From Pinus tabuliformis (lineage: Eukaryota; Streptophyta; Pinopsida; Pinales; Pinaceae): 64,000 bases of DNA. Below are positions 45,701 through 57,194 of the stretch, piece by piece. Where the stretch lies: contig CM062815.1 in NCBI GenBank assembly GCA_031772625.1, forward strand, positions 120,885,977-120,949,976, read 5' to 3'. A program made the translations under genes and the position numbers. A model generated the notes under the pieces. The model saw only the letters and a program-made list of their open reading frames with translations, was not told where the DNA came from and did no database searches. Every line of letters begins with the position of its first letter. Within the stretch, counting starts at the first letter, position 1.

Positions 45701-48700
45701 ATGAAGTTTACAACTTGGAATATTAGAGGCCTAGGAAGCAAAAGGAAACAGAGAATGCTGAATAATAGAATGAAACATGCAGCTCCAAATATAATTTTTA
45801 TCCAAGAAATGAAATGCTCTGTTCAAAAGATAAGAGAAATTTATAGTAAGTGGCTCAGCAGATATGAGTTTATAGAAGTCAAAGTAGAAAATACAGCAGG
45901 GGGTATCCTCATCCTTTGGAATCCCCAAAAAAGAGGTATCATTTATGCAGAGGCATCTAGGAATTATTTATTTGTGATTATACAGCCAGTAGGAGACAGG
46001 GACACCTATCTTGTAAAAAATGTTTATGGTCCTCAAAAGTTTGACGACAAAATCAAGTTTATTGAATCCTTAGTGGACCTTCGAAACAAATTTGCAGGGC
46101 TACCATGGGTGATAGGAGGAGATTTCAACATGATAAGATCACTCTCGGAGAAAAAAGGGGGCACAAGAGCACTAAATAAGGATTCCTTAGCTTTCCAATG
46201 TTTTTTAGAAAACATGAAACTAGTAGACATTGAAACAAATAATGGTCTTTGCACTTGGAACAATAAAAGAGGAGGGGATTCCCAGGTAGCTTCCAAGCTG
46301 GACCGATTCATGATCTCTGAAGAGCTCATGCTTCTTGACAAGGAAATAATAGCTAATATTCTTCCTTATGGAGGCTCAGATCACTGGCCGATTCAAATGG
46401 AGATCAAGGGCATTGGCACCCCAAGAAACAAACCGTTTAGATTTGAAAATATTTGGCTTTCACATCTAGATTTCATCAACAACATTGGAAACTGGTGGGT
46501 TGAAAACCTGCAGATTCAGGGCTCATCCATGTACATTCTACATAAGAGATTAAAGCACATCAAGCAGAAGCTAAAGGAATGGAACCAGAAGGAATTTGGC
46601 AATATTTTCACTAGTAAAAAAATAGTGGAAAACAAAATCCTAGAGCTCAACCAAGCTCTGATCAAGAATGGCTTTGATAAAGACAAAAATGATCAAGAAG
46701 AGAAATATCACCAAGAATGGGAAATGTTGTGTAAACAAGAAGAAATTTTTTGGAAACAAAAATCCAGGGTTCAATGGCTAAAATAAGGAGAACGAAATAC
46801 TAAATTTTTCCACAGATCCACCATTGCAAACAGAGCTCACAACAGAATCTCTTCGATCAAGGATGAGAATGGTCGAATTCTTCAAACCCATGAGGAGATA
46901 GATGTAGTGTTAGTAAATCATTTTCAGCACATTGCCAAGGAAAACTTCTCAGAAAGAGAAACATTCATTAAGAACTTAATTAAACATATTCCTAAACTGG
47001 TATCCAAAGAGGATAACTGTAATCTCAACAGACCTGTGACGAAACAGGAGATTTGTGAGGTCCTCAAGGAAATGCAAAATGGCAAGGCACCAAGTCCGGA
47101 TGGATTCAATGTGGATTTCTTCAAAGCCTGCTAGAATATTGTTAAAAGGGATATCGTCGAGATTGTCGAAGACTCCAGGCGGAACAAGACCATTTTGAAA
47201 TCTCTCAATACTTCTTTTATTGCCCTCATTCCAAAATAGGATAATGCTCAAACTCCAGAGAGATACAGGCCCATCGCCTTATGAAATGTTGTCTACAAGA
47301 TAATATCCAAGGTTGTGGCTAATAGACTTAAACCAATGTTGCCCACACTCATCTCTGGGGATCAAATAGGGTACGTGGAAGGAAGACAAATTCTGGACAA
47401 TATAATTCAAGCCCATGAGGTGATTCACTTGTTAACTTGCAACAAGAGAGTGGGAATGATCATGCAACTGGACATAGCCAAAGCATATGATAAAGTAAAT
47501 TGGATGTACATCAAAAAAGTGCTCACAGTGTTTGGTTTCGATCATAATTGGGTCAGATGGGTCATGGCCCTTGTGACCACTTCTAGCTTTTCAATTTTAG
47601 TGAATGGCTCTCCTTCTGAACTTTTTCTCCCTTCCAGAGGTCCTAGATAGGGAGATCTGCTTTCTCCTTTTCTCTTCATCCTCATGATGGAAGGGCTAGG
47701 GCGGTCCATCAAACATGCAAGAGAAATGGGAAAAATTCAAGGACTCCAACTTTCGGAGAATGGGAAAGTCCTGACTCACCAACAGTTTGTAGATGATACC
47801 ATGTTACAGGGCATTCCCACAGTTAAAGAAGCACTTGCTTACAAAAAAATTTTGAATGACTTCGCGAAGGCCACAGGTATGGAAGTAAACCTTTCCAAAT
47901 CAAAAGTCTTTTTCTTTAACACTCACATTTCCATCCAGAGAAATGTCTCCAGAATTTTAGGCTTTCAAAGAGAATCCCTTCCTTCTAAGTATTTGGGAGT
48001 TCCTCTTACTACTAAACCCCGACACAAAAGTATATGGGATCCTCTAGTAACAAAAATGCAAGACAAAGTCAGGAAATGGACAAATAGATCTTTAAATTTA
48101 GCTGGTAGATTGGTTCTTACTAAAGCAGTTCTCCAAGCTATTCCAATATTTATGCTATCAGCCCTCCCAGCTCCAATAGGAGTCTTACAGCAATTCCAGA
48201 ATATTCAACGAGATTTTCTTTGGGGCAAAGAGGAAACAAGGAAAAAATGGGCTCTAGTCTCCTGGGAAAAAATCTGCAAACCCAAGAACCAAGGTGGCCT
48301 GGGTTTGGACAATCTTGAGATTCTCACCAAGGCTCTTGGAGCCAAGCTTTGGTGGAGGTGGGTTAAGGATCCTAAAGCTCAATGGGCAAGCATCTGGAAG
48401 GAAAAATATGCCAATGCCTGGTCGGATTCTGAAATCATTCGTATGACTGGAATAGTGAAAGGCTCCCCCATATGGAACAAGGCCTGGGAGAATAGAGAAG
48501 TAGTTCAAAATCATAGTTTCTGGGAAATCAGAGAGGGTGATCTGGCACTTTTCTGGGAGGAAAAATGGCAACAAGAACCTAATCTTCTAAAGGAAGATTT
48601 TTTAGGCCTCAAGCATGAGACTGACAACCAAGGTTTAGTAAAGGTGAAATACTTTTGGGAGAATCCACAGAATGTTGGAAAATGGAGAATGTGGAAAAAA

Positions 48701-50025
48701 ATAGAAGATAGAGGGGACAAGACCCTCAACAGTAAAGCAGAGTCCCTCAGGAAACTGTTGGATCAGAGAACCATTTTAGTTACGGAAGGGCAGGACCAAC
48801 TGAGATGGGGTAACAACAAAGAGGGCAACTTTAATATCAGGGAAGCTAAAGGTTTGCTCCTTGATCTGGAACCCCAAGATCCTAACAAAAATTGGCAGAA
48901 GCTTTGGAAGCACAAAGGTTGGATGAAAATCAAACTTTTTATGTGGTTAGTTCACCACAGGAAAATTTTAACATGAGACAACCTTCAAAAAAGGGGCATG
49001 CTAGGACCCTCCAGGTGTCAACTCTGTGAGACCCAAGAGGAGACTATAGAGAACCTTCTCAACAGATGTAGTTTCATCGATAGAATATGGGAATTTTTTA
49101 CAAACATCTTCAAACAGTTGGATAGAGACAAAGAAAGTATTGCCAACACTCTAAAGAACTGGAGAAATAATTTCCCAGATAATGAAATTCTCAACTCTGC
49201 CTGGAATCTTCTACCCTCTTTCATTATTTGGAATGTGTGGAAGGAAAGGAACAAAAGAATCTTCAAATAGGTAAAGTCTGCCTCTCTTAGCCTGGTGGAA
49301 CTGATCGTAAAACAACTAAAGGAGACAATGAGCACCATGGTTAGGAATCTCCCCAAAAACCCTCCCTCTATGGCAGAAATGAGAATCCTCCAGCTGTTAG
49401 ACATGCAGGGGCTTATTCCTCAAGGTCTAGATAGGAAAGTAAGCATGAGAGAAAAGGTGGAGGATTTTTGGCATCCCCCCCTGAAGGTTTCTTAAAGTAC
49501 AAAATTGATGGAACTTCCAAAGGAAACCCAGGGGATGCTGGTTTTGGAGGAGTTCTAAGGGATGACACAAGCAACATTATCTCCCTCTTCCATGGTCACT
49601 TAGGAAAAGCCACCAACAACATGGCAGAACTAATTGCTCTGGAACAAAGCTTAGAATTTTTGATACAGAGTAATTGCCAAAATGTTATAATAGAAGCGGA
49701 TTTTGAGTTAGTCATAAACGTGGCTAAGAGAATCAGTAATGGAACAGAGCTGGAAAAGGTCACAAAACACTGGAGGTTAACGAAAGTCCTTCAGAGAATC
49801 CAAGTGCATACACAGGAACTTCATACTCACAGATTTATTCATGTGTGGAGAAAGGCCAACAAATTGGCGGACATTCTATCCAACCAAGGTGTCAGCAGCA
49901 AGGACAATGCAATCTCAAGAAGATGGAATACAATGGCGCAGAGTAATCTAAAAATCCTCTGCCACAACCAGGCAGAGAAGGATAAAGAGGAATATAGAGG
50001 AAAAATGACTAAACTCAATCAATAA
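45701..50025 (+). pseudogene. LINE1 ORF2 (endonuclease, reverse transcriptase, RNase H)
   Basis: ORF2 nicks target DNA and reverse-transcribes the element at the nick. From ATG 45701 (MKFTTWNIRGLGSK) the APE endonuclease shows IQEMKC, GGDFNMI and GGSDHWPI, all intact. RT begins in the 46.9-kb region (MQNGKAPSPDGFN), continues GYVEGRQILDN, MQLDIAKAYDKVNW, and the catalytic box QQFVDD (normally FADD). Then follow zf-RVT (KIKLFMWLVHHRKILT...CQLCE) and RNase H at 49468-50025, with the four acidic positions readable (YKIDGTS, NNMAELIAL, IIEADF, ANKLADIL). In-frame stops lie at 46784, 47132, 47237, 47282, 47648, 48974 and 49268. The only frameshift is at a run of seven C (49475-49481), just before RNase H. 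Confidence 0.93.
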
Positions 50026-51180
50026 TGGTCAGCGGTCAGAGGAATATACCAAGTGGGATTAGCAGGTGCATAATGAAAGGTAAGACAAGGCAAGAGGTAA
50101 AGTGGACCACGATTAGGTCTCTGCTTAGTGCTGATAGTCAGAGCTTCCCAAACAGAAGTAAGCAGCAACAAAAATTTCTGCGTCATCGTAATTTTTCAAG
50201 GACAGAAGTCAAAACCACCTCTGGGCGGTTTCATATTGATCGCATCGCTTTCTTGTCAACAGTGGTTTTGGATCTTTTGCAGCGATGCCACAGAAAGCTT
50301 GCCACGTGGAGGAGGGCCCAGTCCCAAATCCACTTTCCCCGTGCCCTAAAGGTCGATGACCTTGGGCGTGCGATTCTCTGCTCAGCCGTCTGATCGGGCC
50401 TGGTTAATCAACGTTCAAGATCTATCAGCAGTTTGGTGGGGCCCGTGGTATTGGTCAGGTTGGTGGTTTTGTTTGTGATCACACCACTTTTATGTTCGAA
50501 GTGGTTTTGGTTCTTTGGCAGTAATTCCATAGAAAACTTGCCACGTGGAGGAGGGCCTAGTCCCAAATCCACTTTCCCTGCGCCCTAAAGGTCGATGGCC
50601 TTGGGCGTGCGATTCTCTGCTCAGCCGTCCAATCTTGCCTGGTTAATCAACGCTCAGGATCCTTCGTGCAATTTGGTGGGGCCCGTGGTATTGATCTCGT
50701 TGGCGGTTTTGTTTGTGATTGCACCACTTTTATGTTAAAAGTGGTTTTAGTCTTATTGGGAGCGATACCTTTAGGCTTCCAACACGTGGCCAACGTAGAG
50801 AATGGAAACCACCCTCCATCGCAAGGTAAGTTTCGCACAGGTTTGGTGATGCGATACTTTGGAGCGTCGTCCTATTTCATGGGGTGATGTGTTCCATCGG
50901 ATCTATTGGTACCTTTTTTGTGGGGCCCCATGTATTGACGGAATTTTCGCGTGGACTTCAGGGTTCGTTGTTTGTCGTTGATCAGGCCTTTGGGGGGAAT
51001 GGTTCCTCCTAAAGTTTGCTTTGATTGTTGTTACTTTTTGCAGTGGAATGGTGCTTTTCTTTGGCATCACGCCCTTTGTTCCCCTGTCTCCTCTTGGAGT
51101 TTAGGGTCTATGTAAATTTTGTATATTTTTCTCAATTTAATGAATTAGAAGGAACCACTCTTGCTTTAGCAAAAAAAAAG
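50026..51180 (+). repeat. LINE1 3' untranslated region with 240-bp tandem repeats
   Basis: The phrase agtggtttt(g/a)g recurs at 50261, 50500 and 50740, giving two full units (239 and 240 bp) and a partial third. Shared landmarks include gccacgtggaggagggcc, cctaaaggtcgatg and ggtggggcccgtggtattg. The repeat is GC-richer than the flanks. The final part has an open-looking but unrecognised frame (51025-51309). The tail is caaaaaaaaag at 51170-51180. Confidence 0.88.
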
Positions 51181-51189
51181 AAGTTATAT

Positions 51190-51700
51190 TTTATTTTTTA
51201 TATAATTTATATGTCAATATCTCTTTCTATTGTTGTCAATTGGGGTTATCTTAGGTGGTTGGGAGGAATGAATGGAATCCTCCCACCTAGGATCAATTCC
51301 CACAAATGAAATGAGAAATGTTGATAGTATTGATAGTATATGTATATTCCTCATAAGGAATTTATAACATTGTAACTATGAAAAAAAAACATTAATTTTT
51401 AGTTTATATTTCTATTCAATGTCAATTTCTATTTTTATTACAAATTTTATCATATTTATTTCAATGTGTGTTGATCAATAAATGATAAAAATGTTTAATG
51501 AATTAGCAGATCAATACATGTATATTGAAATCAATGGATTCTCTTTATGTTTCTATTTTTATGTAAATTTCTATTTCAGTTTCAATTTATATTCAATTTA
51601 TAATGTATTGATTTCAATTTACATTGTTCAATAAATGATAAAAAATATACATTTGAATCAATGCATTAATTTTTAGCTTATATGTCAATATTAGAGAGTT
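51190..51700. other. AT-rich stretch between LINE1 and LINE2
   Basis: No coding signal. Loose repeats of 'tatgtcaatttctatttc' and 'caatacattgatttcaattt' resemble those left of LINE1 (43860-43950), suggesting that LINE1 landed in a pre-existing AT-rich repeat. Confidence 0.6.
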
Positions 51701-51777
51701 AATCAATGAGAGAGCTTTGGAGCGTGCTTAACCTTGAGCTAGCCATCGCTGCTTCTGCAGAACCCTCCCTCGACAGC

Positions 51778-51782
51778 CTCTT
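51778..51782. repeat. Target-site duplication of C, left copy
   Basis: ctctt before TGTCATGC; repeated at 61173-61177. Confidence 0.92.
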
Positions 51783-52831
51783 TGTCATGCAGAAAGAGTC
51801 AATTTTACGGAAAAAACCAACCTCCCTAGAAGCTAAGGCTTTCTAGTGACAAACAAGACAAGTAAACACTACCTTTCTCTAAATATGCATTTAGAATACA
51901 AGTAAACAGGTGTTTATAACATACCTTTAGTCCAACGCTTTGTAGTAGTCCAACCTCGCCGATCCGGATGAGCTCCTCCTTCTCTTAAACCTGCATTCAC
52001 TAACAAGCCAAAAGATTACATAGCACCTGATAAACTTATAAAATAACACATATTCATCATACAGACCAAGGAGTATATGAAACAAATCATGAATAACAAT
52101 CTGTTGAGAAAAGTGAGCTTAATTGTATTAAGTGGAAACAAAAGAAACCATTACAACCTAAGCCTTGGTGTTGTGCAGGTCCCTCCTAGGGTCCAGCAAG
52201 AGTTTTCCTTTACTTTGATCAGCTCACCCACTTCCAAATAAGGCTAGGAAAGGATGGGAATCTCTCCTCTCAAGCTCTATAAGGGAGTCCTAATTCCAGC
52301 AACATCTACCCTTAGGAATGTTCAGCTTTCAACCTCTCCTCCCTCTGGCCCAATGTCTGTATTTATAGTGCTTTAGAGGAAGTTAATCAGGTCCACCATC
52401 AATGGGATAAGCCCCTCTTTGAATGGGATAGCTCCCCTCTTGATGGGATAATTTCCTCTTCCATAGGGATACATGAACCATCTGGAGGCGCTCAATACAC
52501 GTCAAACAAACTTCTAGAATGCTCTAGAAATGACCACAAGTAACTTTTTTGAAATGAAACTTGTGCCTTTTGACCTTTACAGGAGTACGCACCCACCCCT
52601 TTACAGACAGAGCGTACAAGTACGCAGGTATTGTGAACTTGAGGTGCGTACACGCAGGTAAAGCTAAGAGAAACTGCGTACCCAGAGATATATAGATTTT
52701 TAAAGACTTTCTCTCTTTCTTGGAGTTTGACATAAAGAGCAGAGGTATAAGACTTGCCAAGGAGGATAGTATGATAGTTGATGGAGCCATACTAACTGCA
52801 AATAGTCATGGTGACAAATTTTAGTGTAACA
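51783..52831 (-). repeat. C 3' LTR
   Basis: 1049 bp, near-identical to 60122-61172. TATA box on the minus strand at 52360-52368 (ctataaata). Five GTACGC/GCGTAC hexamers lie between 52585 and 52681, upstream of the TATA box in element sense. Confidence 0.95.
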
Positions 52832-52835
52832 GATT

Positions 52836-52846
52836 GCCCCCTAAAG
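52836..52846 (-). other. C polypurine tract
   Basis: The minus strand ctttagggggc lies just before tgttaca of the 3' LTR. Confidence 0.75.
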
Positions 52847-54039
52847 TGCGAAGCCTGTAGTAGATTAAGGTTTCATATCATCTAGGAAGGGTGAAGTATT
52901 TTATCATTTCAAGGATTATCTTGTGGAGAGCCCAGTCGGAACCTACAAATATTCAACACAAAATACATATATAAGATCATATCATCGCTGAGGTAGGCAT
53001 TCCCATACTCAGATCAAAAACTTTAACTAACAAACTAACTACTGCTCTGATACAGGAATGATTTCGCAGTACATCATAATCATAGACTTGTGTAGACATA
53101 GTATGGACGCAGCCATCTGTTTATAGTTGGTCTACTATACAATGAATACAAAACTCCTCGCAGCCTGGATGGTGGAAACTAGATCTAGGGTCTTCATTTC
53201 TACTTCCCAAAAAGGTACGATTCTATCCATGCGAATAAATGAGTTGATGTCGAGCATGGTAGAAACCACTTGATTACCAGTCAATGATGTAAACTGTTAA
53301 CAAGTGTGAGAGAAACCACCAGTGATGTCAATGGTTCTCAAAGTACCCAGTACAATCCATGAGATGTGAATGAATGAGTTGATGTCGAACATGTCACGGA
53401 ATCCTTCGATCGAAAGTCAATGATGTAAACTGTCGTCAAAGGCGAGAAACCTGCCATTGATGCATGCAGATTTCAAGGTACTGACGATTTCTAGGTCATC
53501 TGTCTAGATAATGTGCTAATTTCGATAGAAAGCGACCCGTTGCAGGCAAGCCCACAACACGAAATCATAAACCAAGTTGAAGAAATGTAGCTGTAATGAC
53601 TGACTCAGGGGTGGTTGAGATGGATGACAGGTATTTTGCAGATGAATGGTTTATTTGCAATGACCTCTTGAACACACAACGACACGATAGATGGCTTGGT
53701 GACAATTGACCCAAAGTTAATACCCGAAACCGGTTGAAGATTTTCAATGTGGTTTGATTAACTGTTAGGCAAAGGATTTCCCAACCCAGGTGAATAAAAA
53801 GTGTCGTGTTCAAGAGTGGTGATAAGGTTTCTTCTGAGACAAAGGATAACAAATAGGCTCATTTTTCTCTCTTTTCCCCCACCATTTCTGGCAAGTACCT
53901 CTTTATTTTTTACAAGCTTGAGGAGGATAACATATGCTTGATTATAAGCTCATCCTTTGGATGAGTCCAACTTAGTTTAGATTCGAACCCTAAGAAGGAG
54001 TGGTCCGTTCATGTTTGTAATCGAACAGGTCCTTTACTG
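52847..54039 (-). other. 3' non-coding region of element C
   Basis: No domain. Parts match element B at 26251-27366, so it is a conserved non-coding segment of this family. The 95-codon frame at 53565-53852 has no counterpart frame in B. Confidence 0.65.
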
Positions 54040-56340
54040 TGAAATTTTAACGAGTCCAGTATAGGAGAAACTCGGCGTTTTTCAATTTTAGAGAGTCTGA
54101 AAAACCTTAAGAAGACTCCAGGGTTGAACTTTTTCGTAAATTTGTGTCTCCCAAGCCCGAAAAAGTATAAAATAATACTTGAGAGAACCGCTTGATCTTT
54201 TACGACCAAGGAGTACTTTCATAATTAGTGTCTTTGACCTGAAAAGTAAAAAGCGATCAAGGACACGTCATTTTATTTCCAATATCGAATTTGAAACGAC
54301 AAAAATCCGGCAATCTTTTCATGTTTTTACGGTCAGAAAAGGGCTGTAAGAGGACCGTCTTTTAATTCCGTTTTAACGAGTGTAAAAGAAACACTCGGCA
54401 ATCTTTTCATGTTTTAGGAGTCAGAAAAGGGCTTAAAAGATGACTCTAAGGTTTCACTTTTTCGTAAGTTTTAACGAGTTCGAAAAAATGATAAAAATGT
54501 ACTCATGGTGTTCACTTTTTCGTAAGTTTTAATGAGTTCGAAAAAATGATAAAAATGTACTCATATGGCCGACTTTCAATTTAATTTACGAGCAGGAAAA
54601 GACGGAAAGAACTCGGCGTTTTCATTTGTTTTAAGAGAATGAAAGATATCAAAATAATCTCGGGATTTTCATGAGTTTAACGAGTCTTGAAAATAACTGA
54701 AATTGACTCGAGATGGGTTTCATTTTTACAAAAGATTGAAACAGAGAAAACTATGCTTCAAAGTAGTTTCATTTTTACACAAACTTGAAACAGAGAGAAA
54801 ACTGTGCTTGATGCCCCCTAAGCATAACTGCTAGAGCACATGCCCCCCCAGCTTCATTTCATTCAACCAGTTGGATGAAATGAAGGTTGAGTTACGAGAT
54901 CATTTGAAAGACTTGACCTAAAACTGTAAGAAAATTATGCAAAAAACTGAAATAACTAACCTAAATATACAACTTCACATTTATGAGATCTAGTCAAACT
55001 CTCGACTAAAGTAGAGGAGGATTTGTTTCATTTTTTAACAAGCTTGACACAGAAAAAAAAAAAAAAAAACTATGCTCGGATTCGGCTTCATGTTTACGCA
55101 AGCTTGAAACGAAAAACTATGCTTGTTATAAGTTCACATGGCCTCAGCATAATGACGCAAGTCGAGGTACATGCGCCCCAAGCTTCATTGCATTCAATGA
55201 GGTGGATGGAATGAAGCTTTACTTTCAAGATCTTGAAAAGATTCGACTTGAAAAGGGAGTTGTTTCATTTTTTAATGAGCTTGACACAAGACAAGGAACT
55301 ATGCTCGGGACTCTTTGTTTCATTTTTTAACGAGCTTGACACAAGACAAGGAACTATGCTCATAACTAGTCTCTACAATCTACCTAACAAAAAACTTTAC
55401 TCTAAAAACCTTGATTCATTTTTTAGCGAGCTTGACACAAGACAAGGAACTATGCTCATGACTCCTTGTTTCTTTTTTTTTAACGAGCTTGACACAAGAC
55501 AAGGAACTATGCTCTAAAATCCTTGTTTCATTTTTTAACGAGCTTGACACAAGACAAGGAACTATGCTCATGACTACTCTCTACAATCTACTTACTTAAC
55601 CTACCCTTGTTTCATTTTTTCACGAGCTTGACACAAGACAAGGAACTATGCTCAAAAAGTTCGCATGCCCCCAGTATAATGATGCAAAGCGAGGTACATG
55701 CCCCCCAGGCTTCATTGCATTCAACCAGATGGATGGAATGAAGGTTTACTTTCAATATTTAACTTGAAAAGGGAGTTGTTTCATTTTTAAGGAGGTTGAC
55801 ACAAGAAAAGAACTATCCTCATACCTGATTCATTTTTTAATGAGGTTGACTCAGTAACAGGAACTATGCTCAAACTAGCCTATTTCATTTTTTAACGAGG
55901 TTGATACAGGAAAAAACTATCCTCGTGAACACCTGTTTCATTTTTTAACGAGGTTGGCACAGGAAAAGGAACTATCCTCGCTCACACTGATTCATTTTTT
56001 AACGAGGTTGACACAGTAAAAGGAACTTTCCTCATACTCACTGATTCATTTTTTAACGAGGTTGACACAGTAAAAGGAACTTTCCTCGTAACATCCAATT
56101 TCATTTTTTAACGAGGTTGAGAGAGGAACAAACTATCCTCGTACCTGATTCATTTTTTAACGAGGTTGAGTCAGTAACAGGAACTATCCTCTAACCTGAT
56201 TCATTTTTTAACGAGGTTGACTTAGTAACAGGAACTGTCCTCGCAAAATCCTACTTTCTACAATCTACCTACATATCCTAAAATCTACCTGATTCATTTT
56301 TTAATGAGGTTGACTCAGTAAAAGAACTATCCTCATACAC
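54040..56340 (-). repeat. Covarying hairpin-repeat array of element C
   Basis: Units of about 40-60 bp of the pattern tttcattttttaacgagN...gaactatNctc, where N and its partner change together. Subtypes on the plus strand are gagc/gctc (about 55277-55660), gagg/cctc (about 55800-56340), gagt/actc (about 54470-54565) and caagc/gcttg (55099-55125). Single units with perfect longer stems are cgagtgt/acactcg (54377-54397), cgagtc/gactcg (54681-54710), acgagg/cctcgt (56056-56089) and atgagg/cctcat (56304-56336). Non-coding: frames such as 55233-55517 simply read the repeat. The same array lies after the protease in element B. Confidence 0.85.
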
Positions 56341-56345
56341 ACTGA

Positions 56346-57167
56346 TCATGGCTTCCAACTGGAAGAAAGACATGTCAATGGACACACCTTGATCATGGCT
56401 TCCAAGAGGTCTTCATCAGAAGGAAGAATAGCTCTCTGGAAGGAACACATGTCAAGGGACTCAAAAGGGATAAGAACATTGTGTTCAAGTAATCCCATAG
56501 AGTTTTCCATGTCAATTACCGGATCTAAATCAAAGGAAGATGAGCAAATAGTGAGAGGCTCACTTACATCGGTAACTGAAAACATGGGACCAGTTGCCAC
56601 ATAATTAACCCGTGGCAGGGTAGATACCACTTTAGAATCAGGAACATTTAGGGGTGTCATATTATTGGTAGTCGAAACAAGACTAGGGAATGAAAGCTGG
56701 TCTATAGTCACAATATTTCCATTGTGAGGGAAAGACATCACGCGAAAGAGTCTCGATACTACAGCTTTCATTGCATAAACATAGTCTTGCCCAAGGAGTA
56801 AATTGAAATCCAAGGGACCTCGAACTACCATAAGATCAATACAGACAGTTTTACCTTCCAAGGTAATAGAAAACTTAGGAAGGATCCCTAAAGGTTCACT
56901 AATGGTTCTGTTAAAAGCTTTCAGATTCTGCGTAATACGTGCAAGCTGAGGGGAACCCAAAGCTTTCCAAACAGTTGAGGATAAAATACTGACAGAAGCA
57001 CCTTCATCTACCTGAGTAGGATGTATGTCACTACTACCAGCCTTGATAATGATTTGGAAAGGGATGGAGGAAGGAAGACGAGGTTCTGTCAGTCTATTCC
57101 AATCAAAGGAAAAGACCTCAGTACTTGGAGGGGGTTCTGTAGAAACAGGTGAAATGCCCCCCGGCAT
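56346..57167 (-). CDS. C retropepsin-like aspartic protease
   Basis: 273 codons continuous from 57167, in phase with the second Gag frame upstream. It contains FQIIIKAGSSDIHPTQVDEGASVSILSS, where D-E-G-A stands in the place of the retropepsin D-(T/S)-G-A: the catalytic Asp is present but the Thr/Ser is Glu. Further on are LEGKTVCIDLMVV, GPLDFNLLLGQDYVYAM (the hydrophobic-G-[RQ]-D motif) and VMSFPHNGNIVTIDQLSF. Aspartic proteases of this type act as dimers and cleave Gag. No RT follows: the frame ends at 56346, where the repeat array starts. Element B has the same protein in decayed form, so the family conserves it. Whether it is still proteolytic is unclear, given the Glu. Confidence 0.82.
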   Translation of the reverse strand: MPGGISPVSTEPPPSTEVFSFDWNRLTEPRLPSSIPFQIIIKAGSSDIHPTQVDEGASVSILSSTVWKALGSPQLARITQNLKAFNRTISEPLGILPKFSITLEGKTVCIDLMVVRGPLDFNLLLGQDYVYAMKAVVSRLFRVMSFPHNGNIVTIDQLSFPSLVSTTNNMTPLNVPDSKVVSTLPRVNYVATGPMFSVTDVSEPLTICSSSFDLDPVIDMENSMGLLEHNVLIPFESLDMCSFQRAILPSDEDLLEAMIKVCPLTCLSSSWKP

Positions 57168-57194
57168 AGAAGAATCTGATGTAATAAGAAGAAC

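Noticed and set aside
52524..52790. 88-codon minus-strand frame, nearly identical in both C LTRs (also 60865-61131)
   Set aside because: Conserved because LTRs are copies of each other. It lies in U3 upstream of the TATA box and has no domain.
55233..55660. CRISPR-like regular repeat array
   Set aside because: Units are near-continuous, have no unique spacers, and lie inside a plant LTR element with LTRs and target duplication.
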